A DNA stretch of 64,000 nucleotides from Streptomyces griseoviridis. Its GTDB lineage: Bacteria > Actinomycetota > Actinomycetes > Streptomycetales > Streptomycetaceae. Below the pieces are notes generated by a model that saw nothing but the letters and a program-made list of their open reading frames with translations, did not search any database and had not been told where the DNA came from. Shown here piece by piece: positions 1-8,285 of this stretch (the first letter of the stretch is position 1; each line of letters begins with the position of its first letter). The DNA is taken from NCBI GenBank assembly GCA_014649155.1, contig BMSM01000019.1, positions 1 through 64,000 on the forward strand, given 5' to 3'. Both the position numbers and the translations under genes were made by a program.

Positions 1-23
1 CCGCCGAACAGTTTTTGTCGGGG

Positions 24-51
24 AACCCCGCACCTTATGGTGCGGGGTTTT
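24..51 (+). terminator. Intrinsic terminator hairpin
   Basis: A perfect 11-bp stem (AACCCCGCACC pairing with GGTGCGGGGTT) closes a TTAT loop and runs into TTTT. It should end a transcript entering from the left edge of the window, whose gene is not visible here. Confidence 0.85.
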
Positions 52-101
52 CTGCGTTTAACAAGGTGAAGTGCGTCGTGCCGGGTACTAGCGTGAGCCG
101 C

Positions 102-665
102 ATGACTGCATCGCCCCTTGGGGACTACGTGATCCGTCCGATTCGGGCCGACGAGTGGCCGGCCGTGCGGGAGATGGCGCTGCGGATGTTCCGGGACCCG
201 ATCGCGCACCTGGCGTTCCTCGACACCTACGAGCGGGCCGTCGAGCGGCCGGACTCCTTCTGGCAGGAGCGGGCCGCCGGTGCCGCGGAAGGCTCGGAGC
301 GGGTGCGGCAGGTCATCGCCGAAGGGCCCGGCGGGGCGTGGCTGGGGACGGTGACCGTGCTGATCGAGGAAGCCGGGACGACGGACTGGGCCGGGTTCCC
401 CGTGGAGCGCCGGCAGGGGCACGTAGCCGGCGTGTACGTGCGGCCCGAGTGGCGGGGGAGCGGGCTGACCAAGGCACTGTTCGCCGCCGCGCTGGAATGG
501 GCGTGGGGGCGCCGGGTGGAACGGGTACGGCTCATCGTGCACGAGGACAACGGGCGGGCGCGGGGGCTCTACCGGAAGCTGGGCTTCGTGGAGAGCGGGC
601 ACACGGTGCCCCTGCCCGCGGCGCCGCAGCAGAAGGAACTGGAGTACGTCCTCGACGCCGGCTGA
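102..665 (+). CDS. GNAT family N-acetyltransferase
   Basis: A protein of about 187 residues with one GNAT fold. The acetyl-CoA-binding motif A is visible near residues 111-121 (VYVRPEWRGSG), and the C-terminal block IVHEDNGRARGLYRKLGF is typical of small-molecule or protein N-acetyltransferases. ATG 102 is preferred because an upstream TTG would put the start inside the terminator; GTG 93 in the same frame is an alternative. The gene converges on the secretion-like operon with only 13 bp between stop codons. The substrate cannot be told from sequence. Confidence 0.85.
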   Translation: MTASPLGDYVIRPIRADEWPAVREMALRMFRDPIAHLAFLDTYERAVERPDSFWQERAAGAAEGSERVRQVIAEGPGGAWLGTVTVLIEEAGTTDWAGFPVERRQGHVAGVYVRPEWRGSGLTKALFAAALEWAWGRRVERVRLIVHEDNGRARGLYRKLGFVESGHTVPLPAAPQQKELEYVLDAG

Positions 666-678
666 GGCTGGACCGGAG

Positions 679-2136
679 CTAGACCGGGAGTTCGGCGTGG
701 GGCCAGCGGGCGCGGCCCTGTTCGCGGGAGCGGAGCAGGGCCAGGGTCGGCAGGCCCCGGTCCGCGCCGGCGGCGAGCAGCTCCGGGAGCTGGGGGAGCG
801 GGGCCACGGCCGCGACATCGTCGAGGACGAGCGTGAGTGGTGGGTCGAGCCGACCGGAGGATGACCGTTCGGCCATGCGCCGGCCGTGCTCGACCACGCT
901 GGAGACGAGGGCCGTCAGGAGGGGCATCGCGCCGGGAGCCGTCCTGGGGTCCTCGATGGGCTCACCTACCACGTAGAGCGTTCCCCCTTCGTGGATGAAG
1001 GAATCCAGGGCGAGGGCGTCATTTCGGTGGGGGGTGCAGCTCTCGCGGATGTTGAGCGTGGAGAGGGCGGCGAGGGCACGGGTCGTCACCTGGTGGGCCA
1101 TGTCGCGGCGGTCGGGGTGCGCGGTGAGCGCGGCCTCGAGTTCGCCGGCCGTGCCGGGGGCCGCCTTGGGATGCGTACGGAGAATGCGTACGGCGTCCTG
1201 GACCTGCAGGCCCTGGACCCAGCGGTGGACGTGGCGGACGGTGCGGGCGTCCAGCGCGGCGGCGTGGAGATAGCTGCGGAGAAGGGTTTCCGCGGTGTCG
1301 GTGACCGCCTGGTCGAGCCGGGCGGTGGGGCGTACCGGGGTGAGGAGGGCGGTGGCCCGGGCGGTCGCCGTCTCCTTCGACTCGCAGCCGGCGGCGGGGG
1401 ACCAGTGGAGGCGGGACGGGGTGTCGCAGCGGTGGGTGGGGTCGTAGAGGTGGACGGGGCCGAGTTTGGCCCGGGAGTCCTTCGTCTCCTGCCAGAGGGC
1501 GGGGTTCGACGTGACGACCAGGGCGGGGCCCTCCGCGTCCGTGAGGGCCTCGGTCGCGGTGATGTGGTGGGTGGGGCGGGAGCCGTAGAGGACCGCGCCC
1601 TCGGCGCGGTTCGTTGCCCATCCGGCCGGCCGCTTGCCGCCGGCCGTGGAGGTGACGGGCTCGGCCGGTGCTGGGGCCTCCCGCAGCGGTGGCCTCGGAG
1701 TGGGTACCTCGTGGACCGGTGCCGGTGCCGGTGCCGGTGCCGGTGCGGGTGCGGGCACCGGGGCTTCGCGCCGTCGGCGCCGTAGGGCCTTCCAGCGCGC
1801 CAAGGTGCCCAGGACGAAGACCGTGAGGACGACCAGGATCATCAGCTGGCCGATGAGCAGACCCCAGAAGAGGCCGTAGCCGGAGAGCGCGGAGGCGGGG
1901 GTGTCGGGCCAGGCACCGGGGAGGTCGTGCGGGTCGGCGACCAGGTGGCGCATGGCCAGAGGGGTGTGGGTGAAGGTGAGGTGCTCGGGCCAGGAGCCGT
2001 GGGCGAACAGGGCGGACAGGCCCGTCGCCGTCCACACCAGCACGGTCATGCCGAGGAGGAAGGCGAGGGTACCGAGCAGCAGGCCGTCGGGGATGCCGCC
2101 GGTGTGGCCGCCCGTCCGCCGGTCGTCCGGTCTCAT
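679..2136 (-). CDS. VirD4/TraG-like membrane coupling protein, no Walker A
   Basis: About 485 residues. Two N-terminal membrane helices (about residues 19-45 and 85-110) are followed by an Arg-rich stop-transfer stretch, a Pro-Ala linker and a cytoplasmic domain resembling the C-terminal part of TraG/TraD/VirD4 coupling ATPases. The block GPVHLYDP and the Walker B-like LTLVLDDVA followed by PLPQLPELLAAGADRG match the family. No GxxxxGK(S/T) P-loop was found; the segment where one is expected reads YGSRPTHHITATE. ATP hydrolysis is therefore doubtful, and a structural or receptor role is inferred. It is the last gene of the minus-strand T4SS-like operon, 20 bp after the VirB4-like gene. Confidence 0.75.
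   Translation of the reverse strand: MRPDDRRTGGHTGGIPDGLLLGTLAFLLGMTVLVWTATGLSALFAHGSWPEHLTFTHTPLAMRHLVADPHDLPGAWPDTPASALSGYGLFWGLLIGQLMILVVLTVFVLGTLARWKALRRRRREAPVPAPAPAPAPAPAPVHEVPTPRPPLREAPAPAEPVTSTAGGKRPAGWATNRAEGAVLYGSRPTHHITATEALTDAEGPALVVTSNPALWQETKDSRAKLGPVHLYDPTHRCDTPSRLHWSPAAGCESKETATARATALLTPVRPTARLDQAVTDTAETLLRSYLHAAALDARTVRHVHRWVQGLQVQDAVRILRTHPKAAPGTAGELEAALTAHPDRRDMAHQVTTRALAALSTLNIRESCTPHRNDALALDSFIHEGGTLYVVGEPIEDPRTAPGAMPLLTALVSSVVEHGRRMAERSSSGRLDPPLTLVLDDVAAVAPLPQLPELLAAGADRGLPTLALLRSREQGRARWPHAELPV
1718..1753. repeat. GGTGCC hexanucleotide tandem repeat
   Basis: Four exact GGTGCC units followed by two GGTGCG variants. Read on the minus strand they encode the (Ala-Pro)n linker of the VirD4-like protein between its membrane anchor and its soluble domain. 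Such simple repeats in linkers vary easily in length. Confidence 0.9.
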
Positions 2137-2156
2137 CGGTTGGGACCCCTCTCCGC

Positions 2157-3569
2157 CTACGCCACCGTCGATTCCGACGAGTCGCCGAGGTGCTGTTCCA
2201 CGAAGGCCGCCGCCCGCTCCTCCGCCTCCAGTTCGGCGGCGCGCAGGGCGTCGTCGGCGAAGTCGGCGGAGGACTGGGTCATCGCGCGGTCGGTGAAGAC
2301 CAAGGGGCGTTCGGTCTCGGTGACCAGGTGTTTGACGACCTGGACATTGCCGTTGACGTCCCAGACGGCGATGCCGGGGGAGAGAGTCGGGATGATCTCC
2401 ACGGCCCAGCGGGGGAGGCCCAGGACACGCCCGGTGGCCCGTGCCTCGTCGGCCTTCTGCGCGTAGATCGTCCGCGTCGACGCCATCTTCAGGATCGCGG
2501 CCGCTTCCTTCGCCGCCGCGCCGTCGACCACGTCGGAGAGGTGGTGGACGACCGCGACGAAGGACAGGCCGAGGCGGCGGCCGAACTTCAGCAGGCGCTG
2601 GAACAACTGGGCCACGAACGGGCTGTTGATGATGTGCCAGGCTTCCTCGACCAGGAAGATGCGCTTCTTGCGGTCCGGACGGATCCAGGTGTGCTCCAGC
2701 CACACGCCGACGATCGCCATCAGGATCGGCATGGCGATGGAGTTGCGGTCGATGTGGGACAGGTCGAAGACGATCAGCGGGGCGTCGAGGTCGATGCCGA
2801 CCGTGGTCGGACCGTCGAACATGCCGCGCAGGTCGCCGTCGACCAGGCGGTCCAGGACGAGGGCGACGTCCAGGCCCCAGGCACGTACGTCGTCTATGGC
2901 GACGTTCATCGCCTCCGCGGACTCCGGCTCGGGGTGGCGCAGCTGCTCCACGATGTCGGAGAGGACCGGCTGGCGCTCGACGATGGTCTCGTTGACGTAG
3001 GCGTGGGCGACCTTCAGGGCGAAGCCGGAGCGTTCGTCCAGGCCGTGGCCGAGGGCGACCTCGATGATCGTGCGGAGCAGGGCGAGCTGCCCGGTGGTGG
3101 TGATGGCCGGGTCGAGGGGGTTGAGGCGGATGCCGTGGTCGAGGGCGGCCATCGGGTCCAGGCGGATGGGCGTTATGCCCAGTTCCTCGGCGATGAGGTT
3201 CCACTCGCCGACGCCGTCCTCGCCCTGGGCGTCCAGGACGACGACCTGGCGGTCCTTGAAGCGGAGCTGGCGCAGGACGTAGGTCTTCTCCAGCGCCGAC
3301 TTGCCGTTGCCGGACTCGCCGAGGACCAGCCAGTGGGGGGCCGGGAGCTGTTGGCCGTAGAGCTGGAAGGGGTCGTAGATGTAGCCCTTGCCGGAGTAGA
3401 CCTCGCGGCCGATGATCACGCCGGAGTCGCCCAGGCCGGGGGCGGCCGTGGGGAGGTAGACGGCCTGGGCCTGGCCCGTGGAGGTGCGGACCGGCAGGCG
3501 GGTCGTCTCCACCTTCCCGAAGAGGAAGGACGTGAAGGCTTCGGTGAGGATGGTCAGCGGATCCCGCAT
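2157..3569 (-). CDS. VirB4/TraC-like conjugation ATPase
   Basis: A 470-residue AAA-like ATPase of the VirB4/TrbE/TraC type that powers type IV secretion at the inner membrane face. Walker A is GESGNGKS at residues 84-91 and Walker B is RIFLVEEAW at about 303-311, followed by the family's helical block (FQRLLKFGRRLGLSFVAVVHH). A charged Glu/Ala-rich tail ends the protein. The usual large N-terminal VirB4 domain is absent; the SCO6880-family protein encoded 12 bp upstream may supply it. Unlike the neighbouring VirD4-like protein, its nucleotide-binding motifs look intact, so it is the probable motor. Confidence 0.88.
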   Translation of the reverse strand: MRDPLTILTEAFTSFLFGKVETTRLPVRTSTGQAQAVYLPTAAPGLGDSGVIIGREVYSGKGYIYDPFQLYGQQLPAPHWLVLGESGNGKSALEKTYVLRQLRFKDRQVVVLDAQGEDGVGEWNLIAEELGITPIRLDPMAALDHGIRLNPLDPAITTTGQLALLRTIIEVALGHGLDERSGFALKVAHAYVNETIVERQPVLSDIVEQLRHPEPESAEAMNVAIDDVRAWGLDVALVLDRLVDGDLRGMFDGPTTVGIDLDAPLIVFDLSHIDRNSIAMPILMAIVGVWLEHTWIRPDRKKRIFLVEEAWHIINSPFVAQLFQRLLKFGRRLGLSFVAVVHHLSDVVDGAAAKEAAAILKMASTRTIYAQKADEARATGRVLGLPRWAVEIIPTLSPGIAVWDVNGNVQVVKHLVTETERPLVFTDRAMTQSSADFADDALRAAELEAEERAAAFVEQHLGDSSESTVA

Positions 3570-3581
3570 CAGGCTCAGCCC

Positions 3582-5141
3582 CTACCTTCGGATGCCGGTG
3601 GCGAACGGAAGCGTGTTCACGAAGGCGCGGTGGTGCTCGCGGTCGCACCACTCCAGTTTCAGGTACGACTTCCCGGCCGACGCCCGGATCGTCCGCTTGT
3701 CGCGGGCGAGGGCCTCCGGGGTGCGGGAGGAGACCGTGATGTAGCCGACCAGGTTGACGCCGGCGGCGCCGCTGGCGAGGTCCTCGCCGCGCTGGTCGAG
3801 GCGGTCGTGGGCGGCCATGTCCCGGGGGTCCACCGTGCGGTTCATCTTGGCGGCGCGGGACTGCTCGGCCACGTCGTTGGTCTTCTCCGTCAGCATCCGC
3901 TCGATGGCGACCTCGGTGGGTTCGAGGTCCATGGTGACGGCGACGGTGCGGATGACGTCCGGGGTGTGGACGAGGAGCGGCGCGAGGAAGTTGACGCCGA
4001 CCGGGGTCATCGGCCACTCCTTCACCCAGGCGGTGGCGTGGCACCAGGGGGCGCGGGTGGCGGACTCGCGGGTCTTGGCCTGGAGGTACGTGGGCTCCAT
4101 GGCGTCCAGCTCGGCCGGCCAGGCGTTGCGCTTGGTCATCGCCTGGATGTGGTCGATGGGGTGGTCGGGGTCGTACATGGAGTGGATGAGGGAGGCGAGC
4201 CGGCCCTGGCCGAGGGGCTGGCGGACGCGGATGTCGGCCTCCTGGAGGCGCGAGCAGATGTCGGTCAGCTCGCGGGCCATGACGACGGCGAGGCCGGCGT
4301 CCCGGTCCAGCTTGCGGCCGCCGTGGGGGCGGGAGGCGCGGGCCATGGCGTGGGCCTCGGCGGCCAGTTCGCGGGTGTAGTGCATGCAGGCGACCAGGTA
4401 GGCGCGGTGCTGCTCACTGCTGGTCGACACCATGGACTGGAGCTGGTCGTAGGACTGCTGGAGCCAGGGCAGGGCCTTGTCGTCGCCGCGCTGGGCGACG
4501 TCCTTGGCGTGCGCGTCCGGGTCGGCGGGGAGGGTGCGGGCGAGCATCTGGATGCGGGTGACGAAGCCGTCGCCGTTGGCCACGTGCTTCAGCAGGGTGC
4601 CGAAGCGGTCGACCAGGGCCTCCTGGTCCTCGGAGTCGCGCAGGCCGACGCCGGGGCCCTCGATCTCGATGGCGGCGGTGACCGTCTTGCGGTCGGCATG
4701 CAGGAGGACGGCGATCTCGTCCGGGCCGAAGGGCGCGGCGAGCCAGGTGATGCGGCCGATGCCGGGGGGCGGGACGACCTCGACCTCGCGGCCGTCGAGG
4801 CGGGTGCCGGCTTCGACGGCGCCGGAGCGGTAGGTGGTGCCGCGGCGCAGGGTGCGCTTGTAGCTGCGGTTGATCTCGAACCACTTGTAGAACGTGCGGT
4901 GCTTGTACGGCACGTAGACGGCGGCGAGCGCGAGCATCGGGAAGCCGGCGAGGAGCACGATGCGCAGGGCCAGGACGGGGACGAGGAGGCCGCTCATCAT
5001 GCCGAGGAACGCGCCGACGACGATGAGCGCGATCTCGCCGGTCTCGCGGTTGCGGCCGACGATCGCGTTCGGCCGGGCGCGGCCGATCAGATACGTACGG
5101 CGGGGCGTGACCGGATGGGACACGTGGGACTCGGTCGTCAA
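3582..5141 (-). CDS. SCO6880-family (PrgI/VirB3-like) membrane protein
   Basis: 519 residues. Two closely spaced N-terminal membrane helices (about residues 37-80) resemble the PrgI/VirB3 part of Gram-positive T4SS. A large soluble domain follows, with no P-loop, that corresponds to the SCO6880 family and probably to the N-terminal region of VirB4. Splitting of a VirB3-VirB4N unit from the VirB4 motor is inferred from the neighbour order. The ATG overlaps the stop of the VirB6-like gene in an ATGA junction, so translation is probably coupled. Confidence 0.8.
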   Translation of the reverse strand: MTTESHVSHPVTPRRTYLIGRARPNAIVGRNRETGEIALIVVGAFLGMMSGLLVPVLALRIVLLAGFPMLALAAVYVPYKHRTFYKWFEINRSYKRTLRRGTTYRSGAVEAGTRLDGREVEVVPPPGIGRITWLAAPFGPDEIAVLLHADRKTVTAAIEIEGPGVGLRDSEDQEALVDRFGTLLKHVANGDGFVTRIQMLARTLPADPDAHAKDVAQRGDDKALPWLQQSYDQLQSMVSTSSEQHRAYLVACMHYTRELAAEAHAMARASRPHGGRKLDRDAGLAVVMARELTDICSRLQEADIRVRQPLGQGRLASLIHSMYDPDHPIDHIQAMTKRNAWPAELDAMEPTYLQAKTRESATRAPWCHATAWVKEWPMTPVGVNFLAPLLVHTPDVIRTVAVTMDLEPTEVAIERMLTEKTNDVAEQSRAAKMNRTVDPRDMAAHDRLDQRGEDLASGAAGVNLVGYITVSSRTPEALARDKRTIRASAGKSYLKLEWCDREHHRAFVNTLPFATGIRR

Positions 5142-6508
5142 CGCCCGTCACCTCCTGTGCTTGTGGTGCCGCTGTTGCGGGTGTTGCTGGCGTGGGGCGT
5201 GTTCACCGGGCTGCCGGAGCGCGGTGCGGGTGCGGCGGAGGGGACGGTTCCGCCGCCGTTCGAGGAGCGGGAGCTGTGCGCGGCGACGCCGCCGGAGACG
5301 GGGTTGGCGGGGCGGGGGGAGGAGGACCCGCCGCCGGCCTGGCCGCCACCGCCGCCGGCGTCGCTGCGGGTGCTGTGGGTGCGGATGCCCTGGGCGACGA
5401 GGTTGGCCGGGGAGCTGATGACGGCGGCGGCCTTGTTCTCGGCGCCCTGCATCAGGCGGTTGTTGCGGGAGCCGGCGATCTCGTCGCCGAAGCCGGGGAC
5501 GAAGCGGTAGATCATCGCGGAGGCGAAGATGGCCAGCAGGATGATCGCGAGGCCGGAGACGACGGCGGAGAAGGCGTCGGGGCCGTCGTCGGCGGAGAGG
5601 GCGCCCGCGAGGCCGAGGACGATGACGATGACCGGCTTGACCAGGATGACGGCGATCATGATGCCGGCCCAGCGGCGGACGTGGCCCCAGAGGTTCTTGT
5701 CGACGAGGCCGGCGTAGACGACCGTGCCGAGGAGGGCGCCGACGTAGAGCAGGGCGGCGCGGATGACGAGTTCCAGCCAGAGGACGCCGGCGGCGAGGAT
5801 CGAGACCAGGGAGACGACGATCAGCATGATCGGGCCGCCGCCGATGTCCTCGCCCTTGTCGAGGGCGGCGGAGAAGTTGCCGAAGAAAGTGTCCGTCTGG
5901 TCGCCGGTGGCCTTGGCGAGGACGTCGGTGACGCCGTCGGTGGCGGAGACGACGGTGTAGAGGATCAGCGGGGTGAAGGCGGAGGCGAGGACGGTCAGCC
6001 AGAGGAAGCCGACGGCCTCGGAGAGGGCGGTGGCCAGGGGGACGCCGCGGACGGCGCGCTTGGCGACGGCCAGCAGCCACAGCAGGAGGGTCAGGATCGT
6101 CGAGGCGGCGAAGACGACGGCGTACTGCTGGAGGAACTTGGGGTTGGTGAAGTCGACGTTCGCGGTGTCCTTGACGGCCTCGCTGAGCTTGTCGACGGTC
6201 CAGGACGCGGCGTCGGCGCAGCCTTTGGCGAGGGAGGAGAGGGGGTCGGCGGTGGAGCTGACGTCCAGGGACGGGCCGCCGCCGCTCCCGGTGCCGTTGC
6301 CCTCCTGGCAGTACTCGGCGGCCTGACCGCTGATGTTGCTGCAGTCGAAGCCGCTCTCCGACGGTGACGGCGACGCCGACGGGGAGGCGCTGCCGGTGGG
6401 GTCGGGGGCGGGCGCGGCGACGGCGCGGGACGCCAGCAGGACGAGGGTGGTCTGGGCGGCCGTCACCACGCCGGCCAGCTTGAGTGCACGACGCGGGTTA
6501 CCGGGCAT
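5138..6508 (-). CDS. VirB6/TrbL-like polytopic membrane protein
   Basis: 456 residues. An N-terminal signal-like helix is followed by a Pro/Ser-rich extracytoplasmic segment with two cysteines (FDCSNIS...EYCQE), then about six membrane helices between residues 130 and 350, then a long Gly/Ser/Asn/Pro-rich cytoplasmic tail of about 100 residues. This is the layout of VirB6/TrbL channel proteins. ATG 6508 overlaps the end of the VirB8-like gene by 11 bp, and the 3' end overlaps the next gene by 4 bp. The tail is low-complexity and probably disordered. Confidence 0.78.
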   Translation of the reverse strand: MPGNPRRALKLAGVVTAAQTTLVLLASRAVAAPAPDPTGSASPSASPSPSESGFDCSNISGQAAEYCQEGNGTGSGGGPSLDVSSTADPLSSLAKGCADAASWTVDKLSEAVKDTANVDFTNPKFLQQYAVVFAASTILTLLLWLLAVAKRAVRGVPLATALSEAVGFLWLTVLASAFTPLILYTVVSATDGVTDVLAKATGDQTDTFFGNFSAALDKGEDIGGGPIMLIVVSLVSILAAGVLWLELVIRAALLYVGALLGTVVYAGLVDKNLWGHVRRWAGIMIAVILVKPVIVIVLGLAGALSADDGPDAFSAVVSGLAIILLAIFASAMIYRFVPGFGDEIAGSRNNRLMQGAENKAAAVISSPANLVAQGIRTHSTRSDAGGGGGQAGGGSSSPRPANPVSGGVAAHSSRSSNGGGTVPSAAPAPRSGSPVNTPHASNTRNSGTTSTGGDGR

Positions 6509-7301
6509 ACGTGAACCCTCCGTACTCCTCGATGGCCTTGCTGATCTCTTCGGACGTGGCGGCTCTCTGGTCGCCGGGGACCGGTACCGGTCCGTCTTCC
6601 TGCGTGTCCTTGACGATCTTCCAGTCGCCGTCGGTCCAGCGCAGGTCGAAGGTCCAGGTCCGGTAGGACGAGGTGACGGGGTCGGTGGTCTTCTCGCCCG
6701 CCATGCCGAGCAGGCCGAGGTACCAGACGGAGACCCGGGCGTCGGTGGCGCTGTACTTCTGGACGGTACTGCCCAGGGGGGTCGTGCGGGAGACGAACGT
6801 GCTGCCCTTGGGCGGGGCGCCGTCGGCGTCCAGGCCGAGCTTGGCGAGGAAGCCGGCCGAGTAGGCGGCGTCCATGGGGGCGCGCAGGGCGGCTGCGGCG
6901 TCCGGGGTGTAGAGGGCGTCGACGATCTCGTGCCGGGTGTCCGCGGTGAACATGCCGGTGGAGCCGAGGGACACCGCGTAGTTCGCCGCCGCGCTCTGGG
7001 CGCCCTGTTCGTCGTGGGCGTAGCCGGAGGGGACCGGCTTGGTGCCGGTGGGGGCGGTGGGGGAGGTGCGGGGCTTGTCGGCGGGGGATTCCGCGGTGGA
7101 AGCGGAATCGTCTCCTCCACGGTTTGCGAAGGCGATCGCGGCGATCAGGACGACGACCACGCCGACCACCGTGACCAGGCTCCGGGAGGAGGAGCGGCCG
7201 GTGCGGCGCGGGGTGCCGTACGGGTTGCCGTCGTCGCCTTCGGGCAGGCGGACCCGGGTGCCGCCGTAACCGCCGGAGCCCTGGTCGTCTCCGAGACTCA
7301 T
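6498..7301 (-). CDS. VirB8/TcpC-like bitopic protein
   Basis: 267 residues: a charged cytoplasmic head (about 40), one membrane helix (about residues 41-60), a Thr/Ser/Pro spacer and a soluble domain of about 170 residues. The ending (a Trp-rich TWTFDLRWTDGDWKIV stretch) is typical of NTF2-like folds such as VirB8 and TcpC. In Gram-positive conjugation these proteins scaffold the channel outside the membrane. Assignment rests on topology, size and gene order more than on a strict motif. A 186-bp gap separates it from the VirB2-like gene, so it may have its own promoter. Confidence 0.7.
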   Translation of the reverse strand: MSLGDDQGSGGYGGTRVRLPEGDDGNPYGTPRRTGRSSSRSLVTVVGVVVVLIAAIAFANRGGDDSASTAESPADKPRTSPTAPTGTKPVPSGYAHDEQGAQSAAANYAVSLGSTGMFTADTRHEIVDALYTPDAAAALRAPMDAAYSAGFLAKLGLDADGAPPKGSTFVSRTTPLGSTVQKYSATDARVSVWYLGLLGMAGEKTTDPVTSSYRTWTFDLRWTDGDWKIVKDTQEDGPVPVPGDQRAATSEEISKAIEEYGGFTYAR

Positions 7302-7487
7302 GCCGCGTCACGCCCCCTCGACGTCGTGCGAACGTGCGTGCCCCGTGCCGTGTAGTACGACGGTAGCCGTGCTGGTTCCCGCGCGGGTGCGGTGTGGTGA
7401 CTCGACATCAGGGTGACGCAACCTCAGCCGGGGGGCACGACGGGCGGGTGGGACGGGGTGGAGCGGGTTCCTCGGGCCGGCGGCCGG

Positions 7488-7796
7488 TCAGACGGCCATG
7501 CCGTAGACGATGGTGAACAGCGTGCCGAGCGATCCGATGATGAAGACGCCCGTGAGGCCGGCGATGATCAGGCCCTTGCCCTGTTCGGCGCTGAAGGTGT
7601 CGCGCAGGGCGGTGGCGCCGATGCGCTGCTTGGCGGCGCCCCAGATGGCGATGCCGAGGCAGAGCAGGATGGCGACCGCCATGACGACCTGGATCATCGT
7701 CTTGGCTTCGTTCCCCAGTGCCCCGAAGGGGCCCCAGTCCGGAGCGATCCCGCCGATGATGGTGTTGATGTCTCCCTTGTCGGCCGCAAAGAGCAT
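7488..7796 (-). CDS. Small two-helix membrane protein, VirB2-like
   Basis: About 102 residues with two hydrophobic helices (roughly residues 34-52 and 76-98) separated by a short basic loop, in the style of VirB2/pilin-like subunits. ATG 7796 with GGTGA five bases upstream is preferred; ATG 7829 and GTG 7805 in the same frame are alternatives. It is first in the minus-strand T4SS-like cluster and is read from the regulatory region that also serves the divergent cell-wall hydrolase. Function is inferred from position and topology. Confidence 0.7.
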   Translation of the reverse strand: MLFAADKGDINTIIGGIAPDWGPFGALGNEAKTMIQVVMAVAILLCLGIAIWGAAKQRIGATALRDTFSAEQGKGLIIAGLTGVFIIGSLGTLFTIVYGMAV

Positions 7797-7829
7797 GTAA
7801 GTCACCGCCCCTGGTGGGTAGTTCCGCAT

Positions 7830-7874
7830 CCTCTGCGGATGTGCAGAGGTCAGGCATCATTGTCGCCGACAATG
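7830..7874. promoter_or_regulatory. Palindromes in the divergent T4SS promoter region
   Basis: Two perfect inverted repeats lie in tandem: CCTCTGC-N6-GCAGAGG at 7830-7849 and the 17-bp palindrome CATTGTCGCCGACAATG at 7858-7874. Position and symmetry suggest regulator binding sites controlling the VirB2-like gene and perhaps the divergent hydrolase. No known Streptomyces operator was matched. The rest of 7875-8285 holds no credible gene. It does carry a spaced repeat GAGTG-N10-CACTC at 7977-7996 and a stem AGCGCC/GGCGCT at 8228-8254 just before the hydrolase. Confidence 0.6.
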
Positions 7875-8285
7875 CCGCTGTCGTATGTCGACTTGGCGTC
7901 ATTGATTGGCGGGTTTCGTGCGAACAGCTTGCCACCGGTTCACGCCGGGCGCTTCGGCCGGCGTGGGGGACAGGGCGAGTGTTCACATGATCACTCTGTG
8001 TATCACGGCAGGTCACGCCGGGCAATCAGGCGGAGGCGGAACCTGTCGTGTGGTTTCGTCGTTAGGCCCTTCTACGGTCCGTCAGGTCTCCGGGACGGGC
8101 GGGCCGTCGGGCGGGCGGGTGAGCGGGTTCACTCGTTCTGTGGGCGAAGGCTACCTCTGTTGTGTGAGCGGCTCCGGGGTGGAGGAGGGGCTGTCAAGAC
8201 GTCAGGTCGGCCGTGTCTGGACGAAAAAGCGCCACTCTTGTCGGAAAAGGCGCTGAACAGGGGCCGCATGGGGGAAGGTTGAGCC

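Noticed and set aside
2190..5510. A plus-strand open frame of about 1100 residues across the T4SS-like operon
   Set aside because: It is the antisense shadow of the VirB4-like and SCO6880-like genes; repetitive Asp/Gly/Val composition and no recognisable domain.
7906..8256. An open frame in the T4SS divergent region
   Set aside because: Its codon use and composition are unlike neighbours, and it lies in a region with palindromes expected of a promoter.
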